64,000 nucleotides of DNA from Candidatus Latescibacterota bacterium (GTDB lineage Bacteria; JAAXHH01): contig JAJEAN010000007.1 in assembly GCA_022822725.1 (NCBI GenBank), positions 998,382 through 1,062,381 of the forward strand, in the 5' to 3' direction. This document shows positions 26,133 to 34,958 of the stretch, one piece after another. Both the position numbers and the translations under genes were made by a program. The notes beneath the pieces were generated by a model that did no database searches, was not told the origin of the DNA, and saw nothing but the letters and a program-made list of their open reading frames with translations. Position 1 is the stretch's first letter; each line of letters begins with the position of its first letter.

Positions 26133-26720
26133 ATGCTGGAAGAAATCCTGGCCCAGGAATATCCGAAACTGGAGACGTTGAAGGACGGCACCCGGGTTAC
26201 GATCCGCCCGCTCGAAACCGACGACGTGGAAGCGCTGTACGTCTTCTTCCAGTCGATACCGCGCAAGGACCGGATCTTCCTGAAGGACGATATCCGCGAC
26301 AAGAGCATCATCGAGGGATGGTGCAGCAATATCGACTGGGACGTCGTCATCCCCATCGTGGCGATCGTGGACGGCGATATCGTCGCCGAAGTATCGCTGC
26401 ATCGCGAGCGCCGCGGCTGGAAAAGCCATATCGGCAAGCTCCGCCTCGTTGTACACCCCGATTTCCGCCGCCAGGGCCTGGCCGTCGAGATGATCAACGA
26501 ACTGATCGCCGTCGCGCTTCACACCGGGTCCATCGAACAGCTCAACGCCGAGTGCATGGTGGACGTCCAGCGCGGCGCGATACTCCTGCTGCAACTCGTG
26601 GGGTTCGTACAGCGCGCCATCCTCCCCGGCCAGGTCCGCGACATCGAGGGAAAAGTGCACGACCTCGCCCTGCTTTCCTACACCCTGCGCGACCAGGAAG
26701 ACTTCCCGGCGCTGGACTAG
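26133..26720 (+). CDS. GNAT-family N-acetyltransferase
   Basis: A 195-residue GCN5-related acetyltransferase. After RVTIRPLETDDVEALYVFF comes the acetyl-CoA-binding motif A as LRLVVHPDFRRQGLAVEMI. It acetylates an unknown amine; the N-terminal portion resembles ribosomal-protein or small-molecule acetyltransferases only loosely. The start at 26133 follows aaagggagtccgcc; the 56 extra residues available upstream are not conserved-looking and cross the promoter. Confidence 0.85.
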   Translation: MLEEILAQEYPKLETLKDGTRVTIRPLETDDVEALYVFFQSIPRKDRIFLKDDIRDKSIIEGWCSNIDWDVVIPIVAIVDGDIVAEVSLHRERRGWKSHIGKLRLVVHPDFRRQGLAVEMINELIAVALHTGSIEQLNAECMVDVQRGAILLLQLVGFVQRAILPGQVRDIEGKVHDLALLSYTLRDQEDFPALD

Positions 26721-26746
26721 TGCGGGACTAGCGCGGGACCTACCCT
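26714..26746. repeat. 11-bp tandem repeat carrying the GNAT stop codon
   Basis: ggactagtgcg (26714-26724), ggactagcgcg (26725-26735) and a partial ggacctaccc follow each other. The first copy contains the TAG stop of the GNAT gene and the second repeats it. The array ends within the 3' end of the facing permease gene. Confidence 0.75.
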
Positions 26747-27549
26747 TTCACCGCACCGATCGTGATGCTCCGCACGAAATAGGGCTGGAAGACGAGGAAA
26801 AAGACGATCATGGGCATGGCCGACACCGCGGCCCCGGCCATGAGCAGGCCGTAATCGGTATAGTACTGGTTCTGCAGGGAGTTGAGCCCGATCTGCAGGG
26901 TCATCATCGAGCTCCGGTTGATCACGATCAGCGGCCACAGGAACTCGTTCCACACGCCCATGAAGGTGAAGATGGCCAGCACGCCCATCCCGGGCTTCGC
27001 CAGCGGCAGGATCACCCGCTGAAACACCCCCCACTCGCCGCATCCGTCCATGCGCGCGGCCTCGATGAGTTCCGTGGGCAGCGTCTGCAGGAACTGTTTC
27101 ATCAGGAAAATGGAAAAGGGCATGATCAGCGCCGGGACGATCAGCGCCTGGTAGGTATTGATCCAGTCCAGCTTGACGATCAGCGCGTAGAGCGGGATGA
27201 TGGTCAGCTGGCTCGGGACGAACATGAGGCTGATCACCGTCCAGAAGATCGTCTGGCGCCCCGGAAAGACCTTCTTGGCCAGCGTGTAACCGGCGAGCGT
27301 GCCGAGCAGCACGTTGGATGCCGTCACCGTGCCCGTCACGATGAGGGAATTGGCCATCCAGGTGCCGATCTCGGAACCATTGAACAGGCGGGCGAAGTTG
27401 ATCCACGACGCCGGCGACGGCACCAGGCTCGGCGGAAAGGCGAGGACCACCGACGGGGTCTGGAACGCCGTAACGACGATCCAGTACAGCGGCATCAGCG
27501 TAAGAACGGCCAAGAGCGCGAGCAGGATCCGGAAAATGTATGGGAACAT
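26740..27549 (-). CDS. carbohydrate ABC transporter permease (MalG-type)
   Basis: A 269-residue inner-membrane permease with six hydrophobic segments. The EAA loop that contacts the ATPase is EAARMDGCGEWGVFQRVILP. The segment GTVTASNVLLGTLAGYTLAK and the closing VFQPYFVRSITIGAVKG are typical of MalG/AraQ-like subunits of CUT1 importers. It is the last gene of the transporter operon, 17 bp after its partner permease. No ATPase gene is present in the window. Confidence 0.95.
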   Translation of the reverse strand: MFPYIFRILLALLAVLTLMPLYWIVVTAFQTPSVVLAFPPSLVPSPASWINFARLFNGSEIGTWMANSLIVTGTVTASNVLLGTLAGYTLAKKVFPGRQTIFWTVISLMFVPSQLTIIPLYALIVKLDWINTYQALIVPALIMPFSIFLMKQFLQTLPTELIEAARMDGCGEWGVFQRVILPLAKPGMGVLAIFTFMGVWNEFLWPLIVINRSSMMTLQIGLNSLQNQYYTDYGLLMAGAAVSAMPMIVFFLVFQPYFVRSITIGAVKG

Positions 27550-27566
27550 GGCCGTCCTGATTCAGA

Positions 27567-28451
27567 TCAGTATTCCACGTCGCTGGCCAGCCACTTGTAC
27601 TGCAGCACGGCGATACCGGCCAGACTGAGGGAAAGCAGCGTCGCTTCGGCGGCGGCCTTCCCGAAGTCGAAATACTCGAAGGCGTCGGTATAAATCAGAT
27701 AGACCAGCGTGGTCGTCGCGTAGTCCGGGCCGCCTCCCGTCATCATGAGCACCTGGGTAAACACCTGGAAGGAGGCGATCGTGGTGGTAACGAGCAGGTA
27801 GAGCAGCGTCGGACGGAGCAGGGGCAGGGTGATCTTCCAGTACTGTCGCCACGGACCGGCGCCGTCCAGCCGCGCCGCCTCATAGTAGCTTGCCGGGATA
27901 CCGCCCATGGCGGCGGTCAGCAGCACGATGGCGGCGCCGTGACCGCCCATGATCGCCATGAACATCAGCGAAGGCAGGGCCATCTGGGGATCGCTGGTCC
28001 ACAGGTAGGGTCCCATCCCCGCGAAGGACAACACGTAGTTGAGCAGGCCCCGGGCCGGGTTGAACAGCCAGAGCCAGACCAGGGAGAGGATCGCCCCGGA
28101 CGTCACCACCGGAAGGTAGAAAGCCGATTTGAAGATGACCTGGGCCCAGGCGTATTTCAGCCCGAAGATGACGTAGGCCAGGAACAGCGAGATCAGCAGG
28201 CTGGCGGGCACCACCCCGCAGGTGTACAGGACCGTGATGCCCAGTGCCTTCCAGAAGAGGTCGTCCGACAGTGCGTAGGCATAGTTCTCCAGACCGGTCC
28301 AGACCGGTTGTCCCCCGGGAAAGTAATCGGCGAAACCTAGGAGGATCGTCGCGGCCATGGGCAGCATGTTGAAGGCCGCGAAAAGCAGGAGGGGCAGGAG
28401 GAGGAACAGATAGGCCCAGCGTTCCCGGAAGACCGTTCGAGTGAGGCTCAA
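27567..28451 (-). CDS. carbohydrate ABC transporter permease (MalF/UgpA-type)
   Basis: A 294-residue permease with six hydrophobic segments, the EAA loop EAARLDGAGPWRQYWKITLP, and the VPASLLISLFLAYVIF helix. It forms the heterodimeric channel with the following MalG-type subunit. It lies 21 bp after the binding-protein gene. The transported sugar cannot be told. Confidence 0.95.
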   Translation of the reverse strand: MSLTRTVFRERWAYLFLLLPLLLFAAFNMLPMAATILLGFADYFPGGQPVWTGLENYAYALSDDLFWKALGITVLYTCGVVPASLLISLFLAYVIFGLKYAWAQVIFKSAFYLPVVTSGAILSLVWLWLFNPARGLLNYVLSFAGMGPYLWTSDPQMALPSLMFMAIMGGHGAAIVLLTAAMGGIPASYYEAARLDGAGPWRQYWKITLPLLRPTLLYLLVTTTIASFQVFTQVLMMTGGGPDYATTTLVYLIYTDAFEYFDFGKAAAEATLLSLSLAGIAVLQYKWLASDVEY

Positions 28452-28472
28452 GACGACGTAACCCTCCGGCGC

Positions 28473-29872
28473 TTACTCCGCCCCCGCGCGCAGGCGGCGT
28501 TCGATGTCTCTGCGAATGAACCGGTTTCCCCGCCTGGCCAGGTCGTCCAGTGCCTTCCGCGGCGTGGCCTGCCGGGACATGGCGGCCTGGAAGGCACTCA
28601 GCGTCATGCTCACGAGCGGAATGCCGTACCCCTGTATGGCGTCCTTCGTGCCATACCGCGCCACGCGCAGGACGTACTGCTGAAAGGGGTCGTCGTCCCA
28701 GACGTCCAGGGCGGAATACCGCGTCGGCAGGGTGGACATGGCATAGGCGGCCTCCCGTTCGTGCTGAGTGTTGGTCAGGAACTTCGCCAGGGCGATGGAG
28801 AGTTCGCGTTTTTCCTCGTCCTCCTGCCTGAACACGCACGGGGAGTCGGCCACGACGAAAGCAGCGGGGTCGAGTCCGGGCAGAGAGGGGTACATCATGG
28901 GATAAAGCTCGATCACGCCCTCCTTGATCCTGCCGGTCTCCAGGGCGCGCTCGTAGGAGAGCCGGGTACCGTGGAAAGCCTGGCGCATAGCGAGCCGGCC
29001 CGCGTTCCACAGGTCGGTCACGTCGTTGGTGCGCAGTCCGGCGGAGCCCGTCGGCACCACGCGGTGCGCGTGTTCCAGGTCCACCAGGAACTGCAGGGCT
29101 TTCACGCCCTCCTCGCTGTTGATGACCAGGCTGTCGCCGCTGTCGTTGAACTGCCGGGCGCCGTGCCCCCAGAAGAAGGGCATCTGGTCCTGTTGCGGCG
29201 AGTTGCGTTGAAAGGGCATGGCAAAGCCGAATACGTCGACCTTTCCGTCGCCGTCGCGGTCGAAAGTCGTCGCACGGGCGGCCGCGAGGAACTGCTCGAA
29301 GGTCCAGAGCCGGTCGCCTTCACTCGGCAGCAGGTGCGTGGCGCCCCGTTCGCGGAAAATCTCGAGATTCGCGATCATGTAACGGTTCCCGCCGATGAAG
29401 GGCAGGAAGTAGTGCTTGCCCTCGTATTCGCTGAATCCGTAGAAGGGTCCGAAATCCCTGATGTCTTCCTCGGAGAGATGGTCGTCGAAGGCTTCAAGGA
29501 GCCCGAACCGGGCGTATTTCAGTGCGATACCCGAAGTACTGATCAGGATGTCGGGCGGACGTCCCGAAGCCACGGCGATGTCGATCTTCTGAAACCCGTT
29601 GGTCCAGTCGAGCGTTTCGATGTCGATGTGGATGTTGCGTTCCGGGTACTGCCCCTTGAAATCGCGGACGACCTTGTTGTACCAGTCCTTGACGGTGTAT
29701 TGTGCCCGCCGCGGGTCATCGAGCGGGACGCCGTCCAGTTCGTGGCCGGTGAACCGATCCAGTAATCCTGGGTCCAGAGCGTCAGCCTGATCTCGTCCTC
29801 GTCCTGCGGGGCGTTCCCTGCGCAGGCGCAAAGGCCCAGCAGCATCGATCCGGTCGCGATAAGTTTTAACAT
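28473..29872 (-). pseudogene. extracellular sugar-binding lipoprotein (CUT1 SBP), frameshifted as read here
   Basis: The true N-terminus is in a different frame from the body. ATG at 29872 begins MLKLIATGSMLLGLCACAGN, a lipoprotein signal with lipobox LCAC (Cys17), continuing DEIRLTLWTQDYW. At 29759-29760 the sequence reads tactggatcgg; one extra G (tactgggatcgg) would join it to the long frame beginning DRFTGHELDGVPLDDPRRAQ. From there about 430 residues are a normal family-1 solute-binding protein (TVKDWYNKVVRDFKGQYP, FLPFIGGNRYMIANLEIF, EKRELSIALAKFLTNTQHE). The missing G in a GG(G) run fits a sequencing error or a real -1 frameshift. It heads the transporter operon with the two permeases. 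Confidence 0.85.
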
Positions 29873-29882
29873 GGCGCAACTT

Positions 29883-29927
29883 GTTAATGTACAAGCCATT
29901 TATGTACAAGTCATTTATGTACAAGCT
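29883..29927. repeat. 15-bp tandem repeat with TGTACA palindrome, three copies
   Basis: Units at 29883-29897, 29898-29912 and 29913-29927 read (g/a)tt(a/t)atgtacaag(c/t)(c/t), nearly exact. The palindrome TGTACA recurs at 29888, 29903 and 29918. The array is just upstream of the solute-binding lipoprotein start. It could be a direct-repeat operator for a sugar regulator, or one more junction repeat like the others in this window. Confidence 0.88.
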
Positions 29928-29937
29928 TGAAGTGGTT

Positions 29938-30756
29938 TCAGAACAGACTCAGTTGGTGGTCGAAATCGGGGGCGGTAGTATCCAGTCCGAGCAGCCGTTT
30001 CATCCGGTTGCAGTCGGCGGGAGAATGGCCGGAATAGTAGTTGTTAAAGAACCCGTACAACGTGCCGACCCGGGGGAGGATGTCGCGCTTCAGCCGTTCC
30101 GCCCACTTGATGAGATCCTGCGTGCGGTCTACGACGGATTCCCGGAAGTGGCCGATGCGCGGGTCCTCCGTTTTGCCCATCCACCGGATATAGGTGAAAT
30201 CCGCGGTGATCTCGGGCACGATCGGCATGATCCCGAGATGGTCCTGCATGGTCCATGCCACGCCGTGCGTCCGGAGCAGGTCGAACACTTCCGGCTCGAT
30301 CCAGGACCCGTGCCTGAACTCGAAGGCGAATCGGAAGTCCCTGACAGGCAACCGTTTCAGGAATGATTCCACCCGGTTGAACGTCTCCGCGTTACGCTGG
30401 AATCCGGGAGGGAGTTGAACGAGCAGACAGCCGAGACGTTCGCCCAGGAGGGCCATGCTGGCCAGGAACGGGACAAGCAGGTCCTCGGTATCCACCAGTC
30501 CCCGTTCATGGGTTATTTCACCGGGAAGTTTGGCGGTGAACCGGAACGTCCCCGGGGTGCGGTCGTGCCAGGACGTCACCACCTCCGGCCTGGGGATGAA
30601 GTGGAAGGTACTGTCGATTTCGAGGGCGTCGAAGACCCGGGCGTAGTGCTGAAGGAGGACTTTCCGGTCTGCGTCGCGGGGGTAGAAGGATCCGATCCAG
30701 TCCCTGTAGGTCCATCCCATCGTGCCGATATGCAGTGAAACGGGCGCCACGGTCAT
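29938..30756 (-). CDS. DUF72 (YecE-like) protein
   Basis: A 272-residue TIM-barrel protein of the DUF72 family: it opens LHIGTMGWTYRDWIGSFYP, then the conserved IDSTFHFIPRPEVVTSW, FRFAFEFRHGSWI, and FFNNYYSGHSPADCNRM near the C-terminus. Function is unknown in the family; these proteins are distant relatives of sugar-phosphate-binding barrels. The start follows gcaaggagcggaa. It lies between the 2-oxoacid dehydrogenase E2 gene and the sugar transporter, all on the minus strand. Confidence 0.92.
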   Translation of the reverse strand: MTVAPVSLHIGTMGWTYRDWIGSFYPRDADRKVLLQHYARVFDALEIDSTFHFIPRPEVVTSWHDRTPGTFRFTAKLPGEITHERGLVDTEDLLVPFLASMALLGERLGCLLVQLPPGFQRNAETFNRVESFLKRLPVRDFRFAFEFRHGSWIEPEVFDLLRTHGVAWTMQDHLGIMPIVPEITADFTYIRWMGKTEDPRIGHFRESVVDRTQDLIKWAERLKRDILPRVGTLYGFFNNYYSGHSPADCNRMKRLLGLDTTAPDFDHQLSLF

Positions 30757-30789
30757 TTCCGCTCCTTGCGGACCGCCGGACCCGCCTGG

Positions 30790-32082
30790 TCAGGCCCCGA
30801 CCCGGTCGGTATCGAAGGATTCCAGGTTCTGGGTGATGTCCCGGATGAACCGGGCCGCGTTGAGGCCGTCGATGAACCTGTGGTCGAAGGACAGGCTCAG
30901 GAACATCATGGACCGGATGGCCAGTGAATCGTCCGCCTGCACGACGACCTGCTTCTTGACGCTTCCGGTGGCGATGATGCCCGCCTCGGGCTGGTTGATG
31001 ATGGGCGTGCCGAAAAGGGTGGCCCACATGCCCGGGTTCGTCAGGGTGAACGTGCTGCCCTTCAGGTCGTCCGGAGTCAGCTTGCGGTCGTGGGCCCGTT
31101 TGGCCAGGTCGTGCGCCGCCGCGGCGATTTCCGCGAAGTCCATCTCGTCGGCGTGGCGGATCACCGGTACGACGACCCCCTTTTCCAGTCCGACCGCCAG
31201 GCCCATGTTCACGTGCTTCCACTGCAGCACCCGGTCGCCGTCCATCGTGGCGTTCAGCATGGGGTTCGCCCGCAGGGCGTCGACGATGGCGGTGATGAAG
31301 AACGGGGTCAGCGTCAGCCGGATGCCGGTCTTCTGCTGGAACCGTTCCCTGGCCTCGTCCCGGAAGCGGACGACGTGGGTCATGTCGACTTCCGACACGG
31401 AAGTCACGTGGGGGGACACCTGCTTGCTGAGGACCATGTGTTTGGCGATGGTCTTGCGCAGGGTGTCCAGGTTCACGACGCGGGCTTCTTCGGTGCCGGC
31501 CGGACGGGAGACCGATACATACTCCGATTCGTCTTCCTGTTCCGTGGCCGGTTCCGGAATGCGCGACGCGCGCCGTTCCAGGTAGGACAGCAGGTCGTCC
31601 CGGGTCAACCGGCCGCCCTTGCCCGTTCCTTCCAGGGATTCGAGCGTAGCCATGTCGATACGCTCTTCCCGGGCGATGCGCAGCACGAGGGGAGAGTAGA
31701 ACCGCTCGGAGCGCCGGCGCCGCAACGGCCCCCCGTCACCGGCCTCCGCGGCCGGAGTCAGTTCATCGGCTTCGATCGTTTCTGCTTTCCCACCGGAATC
31801 ACCGGCCTGCTCAACCGCCTCGGCGTCACCCGGCCCGTCGTCCTCTTCATCCCCCGTATCGATGACGCCGATGACTTCTCCGATGCCCACCGTCGTCCCC
31901 TCGGCTACCCGGATCTCACTCAGCACGCCCCCCGCGATGGCGGGAATGTCCGTGTCGATCTTGTCGGTGGTGATCTCCACCACGGATTCGTCGCGCTCGA
32001 TCGTATCGCCGACTTTCTTCAGCCAGCGGATGACCGTTCCCTCTTCAACGCTTTCGCCGAGTTTGGGCATCACGATGTTCAC
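30790..32082 (-). CDS. branched-chain/pyruvate-type 2-oxoacid dehydrogenase E2 (dihydrolipoamide acyltransferase)
   Basis: A 430-residue E2 with, in order, one lipoyl domain (residues 1-75, lipoyl-Lys41 in EITTDKIDTDIPA), an acidic Glu/Asp/Ala linker, a peripheral E3-binding domain (about 128-170, FYSPLVLRIAREERIDMATL), a second linker, and the catalytic acyltransferase domain (about 205-430) with the active-site His in LSFDHRFIDGLNAARFI. It transfers the acyl group to CoA. Gene order and the E1 alpha/beta split fit a branched-chain 2-oxoacid or acetoin/pyruvate complex of the alpha2beta2 type. No E3 (lpd) gene is in the window. Confidence 0.93.
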   Translation of the reverse strand: MNIVMPKLGESVEEGTVIRWLKKVGDTIERDESVVEITTDKIDTDIPAIAGGVLSEIRVAEGTTVGIGEVIGVIDTGDEEDDGPGDAEAVEQAGDSGGKAETIEADELTPAAEAGDGGPLRRRRSERFYSPLVLRIAREERIDMATLESLEGTGKGGRLTRDDLLSYLERRASRIPEPATEQEDESEYVSVSRPAGTEEARVVNLDTLRKTIAKHMVLSKQVSPHVTSVSEVDMTHVVRFRDEARERFQQKTGIRLTLTPFFITAIVDALRANPMLNATMDGDRVLQWKHVNMGLAVGLEKGVVVPVIRHADEMDFAEIAAAAHDLAKRAHDRKLTPDDLKGSTFTLTNPGMWATLFGTPIINQPEAGIIATGSVKKQVVVQADDSLAIRSMMFLSLSFDHRFIDGLNAARFIRDITQNLESFDTDRVGA

Positions 32083-32123
32083 GTAGGGTATCCTCTCAAT
32101 GCCTGGCGATGAGTGCCTGCCGG

Positions 32124-33104
32124 TCAGTAGGCCAGGAGATCCCGCAGGGCCGCGGTCACCTTCTCCGTGTTCGGCAGGAAGAACTGCTCCAGCGGCGGGC
32201 TGAAGGGCACGGGCGTGTCGATGGCCGCCAGCCTGCGGACCGGTGCGTCGAGATGTTCGAAGGCTTCCTCGGCCACCACCGCGGCGATCTCACCGCCGAA
32301 GCCGCCGGTCAGCGTATCCTCATGGACGACCAGGAGCCGGTTCGTCTTCCGGACGGACTCGAGGATGGCCTGCTTGTCGTAGGGCAGGAGGGACCTCAGG
32401 TCGAGCACTTCCGTCTCGACCCCCTCCCCGGCCAGCGTTTCCGCGGCGTCCAGGCTGTGAAAAACCATCTTGCCGTAGGTCACGATCGTCGCGTCGACGC
32501 CCTCCCGGCGGACCGCCGCCTCGCCGATGGGCACGGTATAGTCCTCTTCGGGGATCTCTTCCCTGATCCGCGGAAACCGGTACAGCCCCTTGTGCTCGAA
32601 GTACAGGACGGGGTTGTTGTCGCGGATCGAAGACTTGAGCAGGCCCTTCGCGTCGTAAGTCGTGGCCGGCGCCACGACCTTGAGGCCGGGCACCTTGCAG
32701 AACCAGGCCTCGGGGTTCTGGGAATGAAAGGGGCCGGCGTTTCCGATGGCTCCCGAGGGGCAACGCACCACGAGAGGCACCGCGGCGCCCCAGCGGTAGT
32801 GGGTCTTGGCCACGTTGTTGACCAGCTGGTTGAACCCGCAGGTGATGAAGTCGGCGAACTGCATTTCGGCCACGGGCCGCATGCCCATGAGCGCCGCGCC
32901 CATGGCCGCACCGATGATGACGGATTCGGCGACGGGCGCGTCGATCACGCGGTCCTCGCCGAACTCGTCCAGGAATCCCTTCGTGATCTTGAAAGCGCCG
33001 CCGTAGACGCCGATATCCTCGCCGAGGCAGAAGACGCTTTCATCCCGTTCCATTTCTTCACGGAGTCCGGACGAAATGGCTTCAAGGTAGGTTACGGGCG
33101 GCAT
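32124..33104 (-). CDS. 2-oxoacid dehydrogenase E1 beta subunit
   Basis: A 326-residue transketolase-like protein starting MPPVTYLEAISSGLREEMER (start 33104; upstream residues in the open frame do not fit the family). Conserved segments are VFCLGEDIGVYGGAFKITKG, FADFITCGFNQLVNN and VPLVVRCPSGAIGNAGPFHS, with TVPIGEAAVRREGVDATIVT in the C-terminal domain. With the alpha subunit it forms the ThDP-binding heterotetramer. Gap to E1 alpha 22 bp, to E2 41 bp. Confidence 0.95.
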   Translation of the reverse strand: MPPVTYLEAISSGLREEMERDESVFCLGEDIGVYGGAFKITKGFLDEFGEDRVIDAPVAESVIIGAAMGAALMGMRPVAEMQFADFITCGFNQLVNNVAKTHYRWGAAVPLVVRCPSGAIGNAGPFHSQNPEAWFCKVPGLKVVAPATTYDAKGLLKSSIRDNNPVLYFEHKGLYRFPRIREEIPEEDYTVPIGEAAVRREGVDATIVTYGKMVFHSLDAAETLAGEGVETEVLDLRSLLPYDKQAILESVRKTNRLLVVHEDTLTGGFGGEIAAVVAEEAFEHLDAPVRRLAAIDTPVPFSPPLEQFFLPNTEKVTAALRDLLAY

Positions 33105-33126
33105 GGGTCGGTTCCGGTTGGGGACA

Positions 33127-34152
33127 TCAGTCCGCGTAGACGCCCTGGAGCGCTGCTTCGGGTTCGGGCAGCGGACTTTGTTCCGCGTAATCCACCGCGT
33201 CGTCGACGATGCCATTGACTTCTTCCTGGATCCCGTCGATTTCTTCGCGGGTGAAGTACTTCCGTTCCAGCAGGAGGTTCTCGGCCTTCGTGACCGGATC
33301 GTTGTTCCACCCTTCCTCCATGATGTCCCTGGGGACGTAGAAGGCGTCGTCGTGCTGGGCGTGCCCGAGCAGCCGCGTGCAGCGGGCTTCGATCAGGGTC
33401 GGGCCGCCGCCCTCCCGCGCGAGTTCCACGGCGTCCCGAGTCGCCTTGTACACGGCGCGGACGTCCGTACCGTCCACCAGCGCGCCCGCTACGCCGTAAC
33501 CCCGGGCCCGGTCAACGATGTTCTCGCAAGCGTACTCGAACCGGGTCGGCGTGGAGTAGGCGAACTTGTTGTTCTCCACGATCAGCACCATGGGCAGCCT
33601 GTGCACGGCCGCGAAGTTTAGCCCTTCGTGGAAATCGCCGATACTCGAGCCGCCTTCGCCGATGTAGGTCAGGGAGACCGCCCCGTCACCGCGGACCTTG
33701 CTGGCCAGGGCTACGCCCGCGGCCACGGGAATGTTCGCGCCGAGGTGGCTGATCATCCCGACGATATGGTGGTCCCAGTTGCCGCAGTGCATGTTGCCGT
33801 CTTTGCCGGCGGTCGGTCCGTTCGCCCGGCCCAGGTACTGGCACATCATGTCCCGCGCGGTATGCCCGCGGAGGAAATGAGCGCCGATCACCCGGTGCAT
33901 GGGGACCAGGATATCCGCGTCGCCCAGGGCGTAGGCGCTTCCCGCGGCGATGGCCTCGTGGCCCGCGCCGGCGTAGGCCGCGCCCACGAGCCGGCCCTGC
34001 CGGAAGAGACGATAGACGCGCTCTTCGAATTCCCGCTGAAGGCGCATGGTATGGTAGAGGGTTCGGTAGTCGTCCCGGCCGAGGCCGAGATCGTCGAGGT
34101 CGGACGCGGCAAGGGCGGGGTCGGACAGGGCGGGGGCGGTCTCAACGTTCAT
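33127..34152 (-). CDS. 2-oxoacid dehydrogenase E1 alpha subunit
   Basis: A 341-residue ThDP-binding subunit. The ThDP/Mg motif is GEGGSSIGDFHEGLNFAA followed by VENN; GKDGNMHCGNWDHHIVGMIS is the conserved loop that follows helix entry, and RYGVAGALVDGTD-like text appears near 240. It decarboxylates the 2-oxo acid. Substrate (branched-chain, pyruvate or acetoin) is not decided by the sequence. Upstream neighbour lipB, 33 bp away, makes the lipoyl cofactor for the E2 of this operon. Confidence 0.95.
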   Translation of the reverse strand: MNVETAPALSDPALAASDLDDLGLGRDDYRTLYHTMRLQREFEERVYRLFRQGRLVGAAYAGAGHEAIAAGSAYALGDADILVPMHRVIGAHFLRGHTARDMMCQYLGRANGPTAGKDGNMHCGNWDHHIVGMISHLGANIPVAAGVALASKVRGDGAVSLTYIGEGGSSIGDFHEGLNFAAVHRLPMVLIVENNKFAYSTPTRFEYACENIVDRARGYGVAGALVDGTDVRAVYKATRDAVELAREGGGPTLIEARCTRLLGHAQHDDAFYVPRDIMEEGWNNDPVTKAENLLLERKYFTREEIDGIQEEVNGIVDDAVDYAEQSPLPEPEAALQGVYAD

Positions 34153-34185
34153 ATCGCCTCCAGGATGCGGTGTGGCATGCGCTGG

Positions 34186-34875
34186 TCATAGTCTCTGCTG
34201 CAGTTCGGGCAGGCTCGTCTCCTCGAAAGTCATGCCGAAGACGTCGCCCAGGTTTCGGAGGAGGCTTTTCTCTACCTCCTCCATCGATACCGGCCGTCCG
34301 GATAGTCGCTCCATCGAGGTGACCTCCCGGTCGGCGATGCCGCACGGGACGATCCCCTCGTAAAGGGAAAGGTCGGGATGCACGTTCACGGAGAACCCGT
34401 GCATGGCGATCCACCAGCTGACCCTGATGCCCAGGGCCGCGATCTTCCTGTCGTCCACCCAGACCCCGGTGATCCCCTCCAGGCGGCGTCCCTCGATGCC
34501 GAAATCTCCCAGGCATCCGATGATTGCGGCCTCGAGGTCCCGCAGGTACCGATAGACGTCCAGGTACCACGTCGCGATATCGAAGATCGTGTAGCCCACC
34601 AACTGGCCGGGGCCGTGGCAGGTGATATCGCCACCCCGGTCCGTTTCGTAGACCCGGATGCCGCGGGACCGGAGCGCTTCTTCCCCGTAGAGCAGGTGTT
34701 CGCTGGCTCTCAGCCGACGACCGATCGTGTACGTGGGAGGATGTTCGAGCAACAGGAGCACGTTGTCGATCAGGCCGGAACGACGCGCGGCGAGCAGACT
34801 CCGCTGAAGTGACAGCGCCGCGCCGTATTCCATCGTGCCGGTCTGCTTGGCCCGAACAACCCAGCAAGGCAGCAC
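34186..34875 (-). CDS. lipB: lipoyl(octanoyl) transferase
   Basis: A 229-residue LipB that moves an octanoyl group from acyl carrier protein to lipoyl domains. Signature parts are LLLEHPPTYTIGRR, DRGGDITCHGPGQLVGY (residues 79-95), Lys144 in RKIAALGIRVSWWIAMHG, and the thioester Cys178 in GIVPCGI. It starts with GTG at 34875 with gaggagggcag upstream. Its position as first gene of the E1/E2 operon links cofactor attachment to the complex. LipA is not in the window. Confidence 0.96.
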   Translation of the reverse strand: MLPCWVVRAKQTGTMEYGAALSLQRSLLAARRSGLIDNVLLLLEHPPTYTIGRRLRASEHLLYGEEALRSRGIRVYETDRGGDITCHGPGQLVGYTIFDIATWYLDVYRYLRDLEAAIIGCLGDFGIEGRRLEGITGVWVDDRKIAALGIRVSWWIAMHGFSVNVHPDLSLYEGIVPCGIADREVTSMERLSGRPVSMEEVEKSLLRNLGDVFGMTFEETSLPELQQRL

Positions 34876-34928
34876 CTGCCCTCCTCATGCACGGCGACCT
34901 CGTATATCCCAGGCCTTGAACCCCGGAC

Positions 34929-34958
34929 AACCTACGTTTCGGAGGACGGTTCTGTCAA
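34929..34958 (-). promoter_or_regulatory. sigma-70-like promoter for lipB and the E1/E2 operon
   Basis: Minus strand: TTGACA (34953-34958), 18-bp spacer, TAGGTT (34929-34934), 54 bp before the lipB GTG. The -35 overlaps the stop codon of the upstream nitrilase-family gene. Confidence 0.6.

Noticed and set aside
28473-29924. Start of the solute-binding protein at 29924 in the long frame
   Set aside because: That N-terminus is translated from the TGTACA repeat (YIN repeats) and has no signal peptide, whereas the other frame has a perfect lipoprotein signal.
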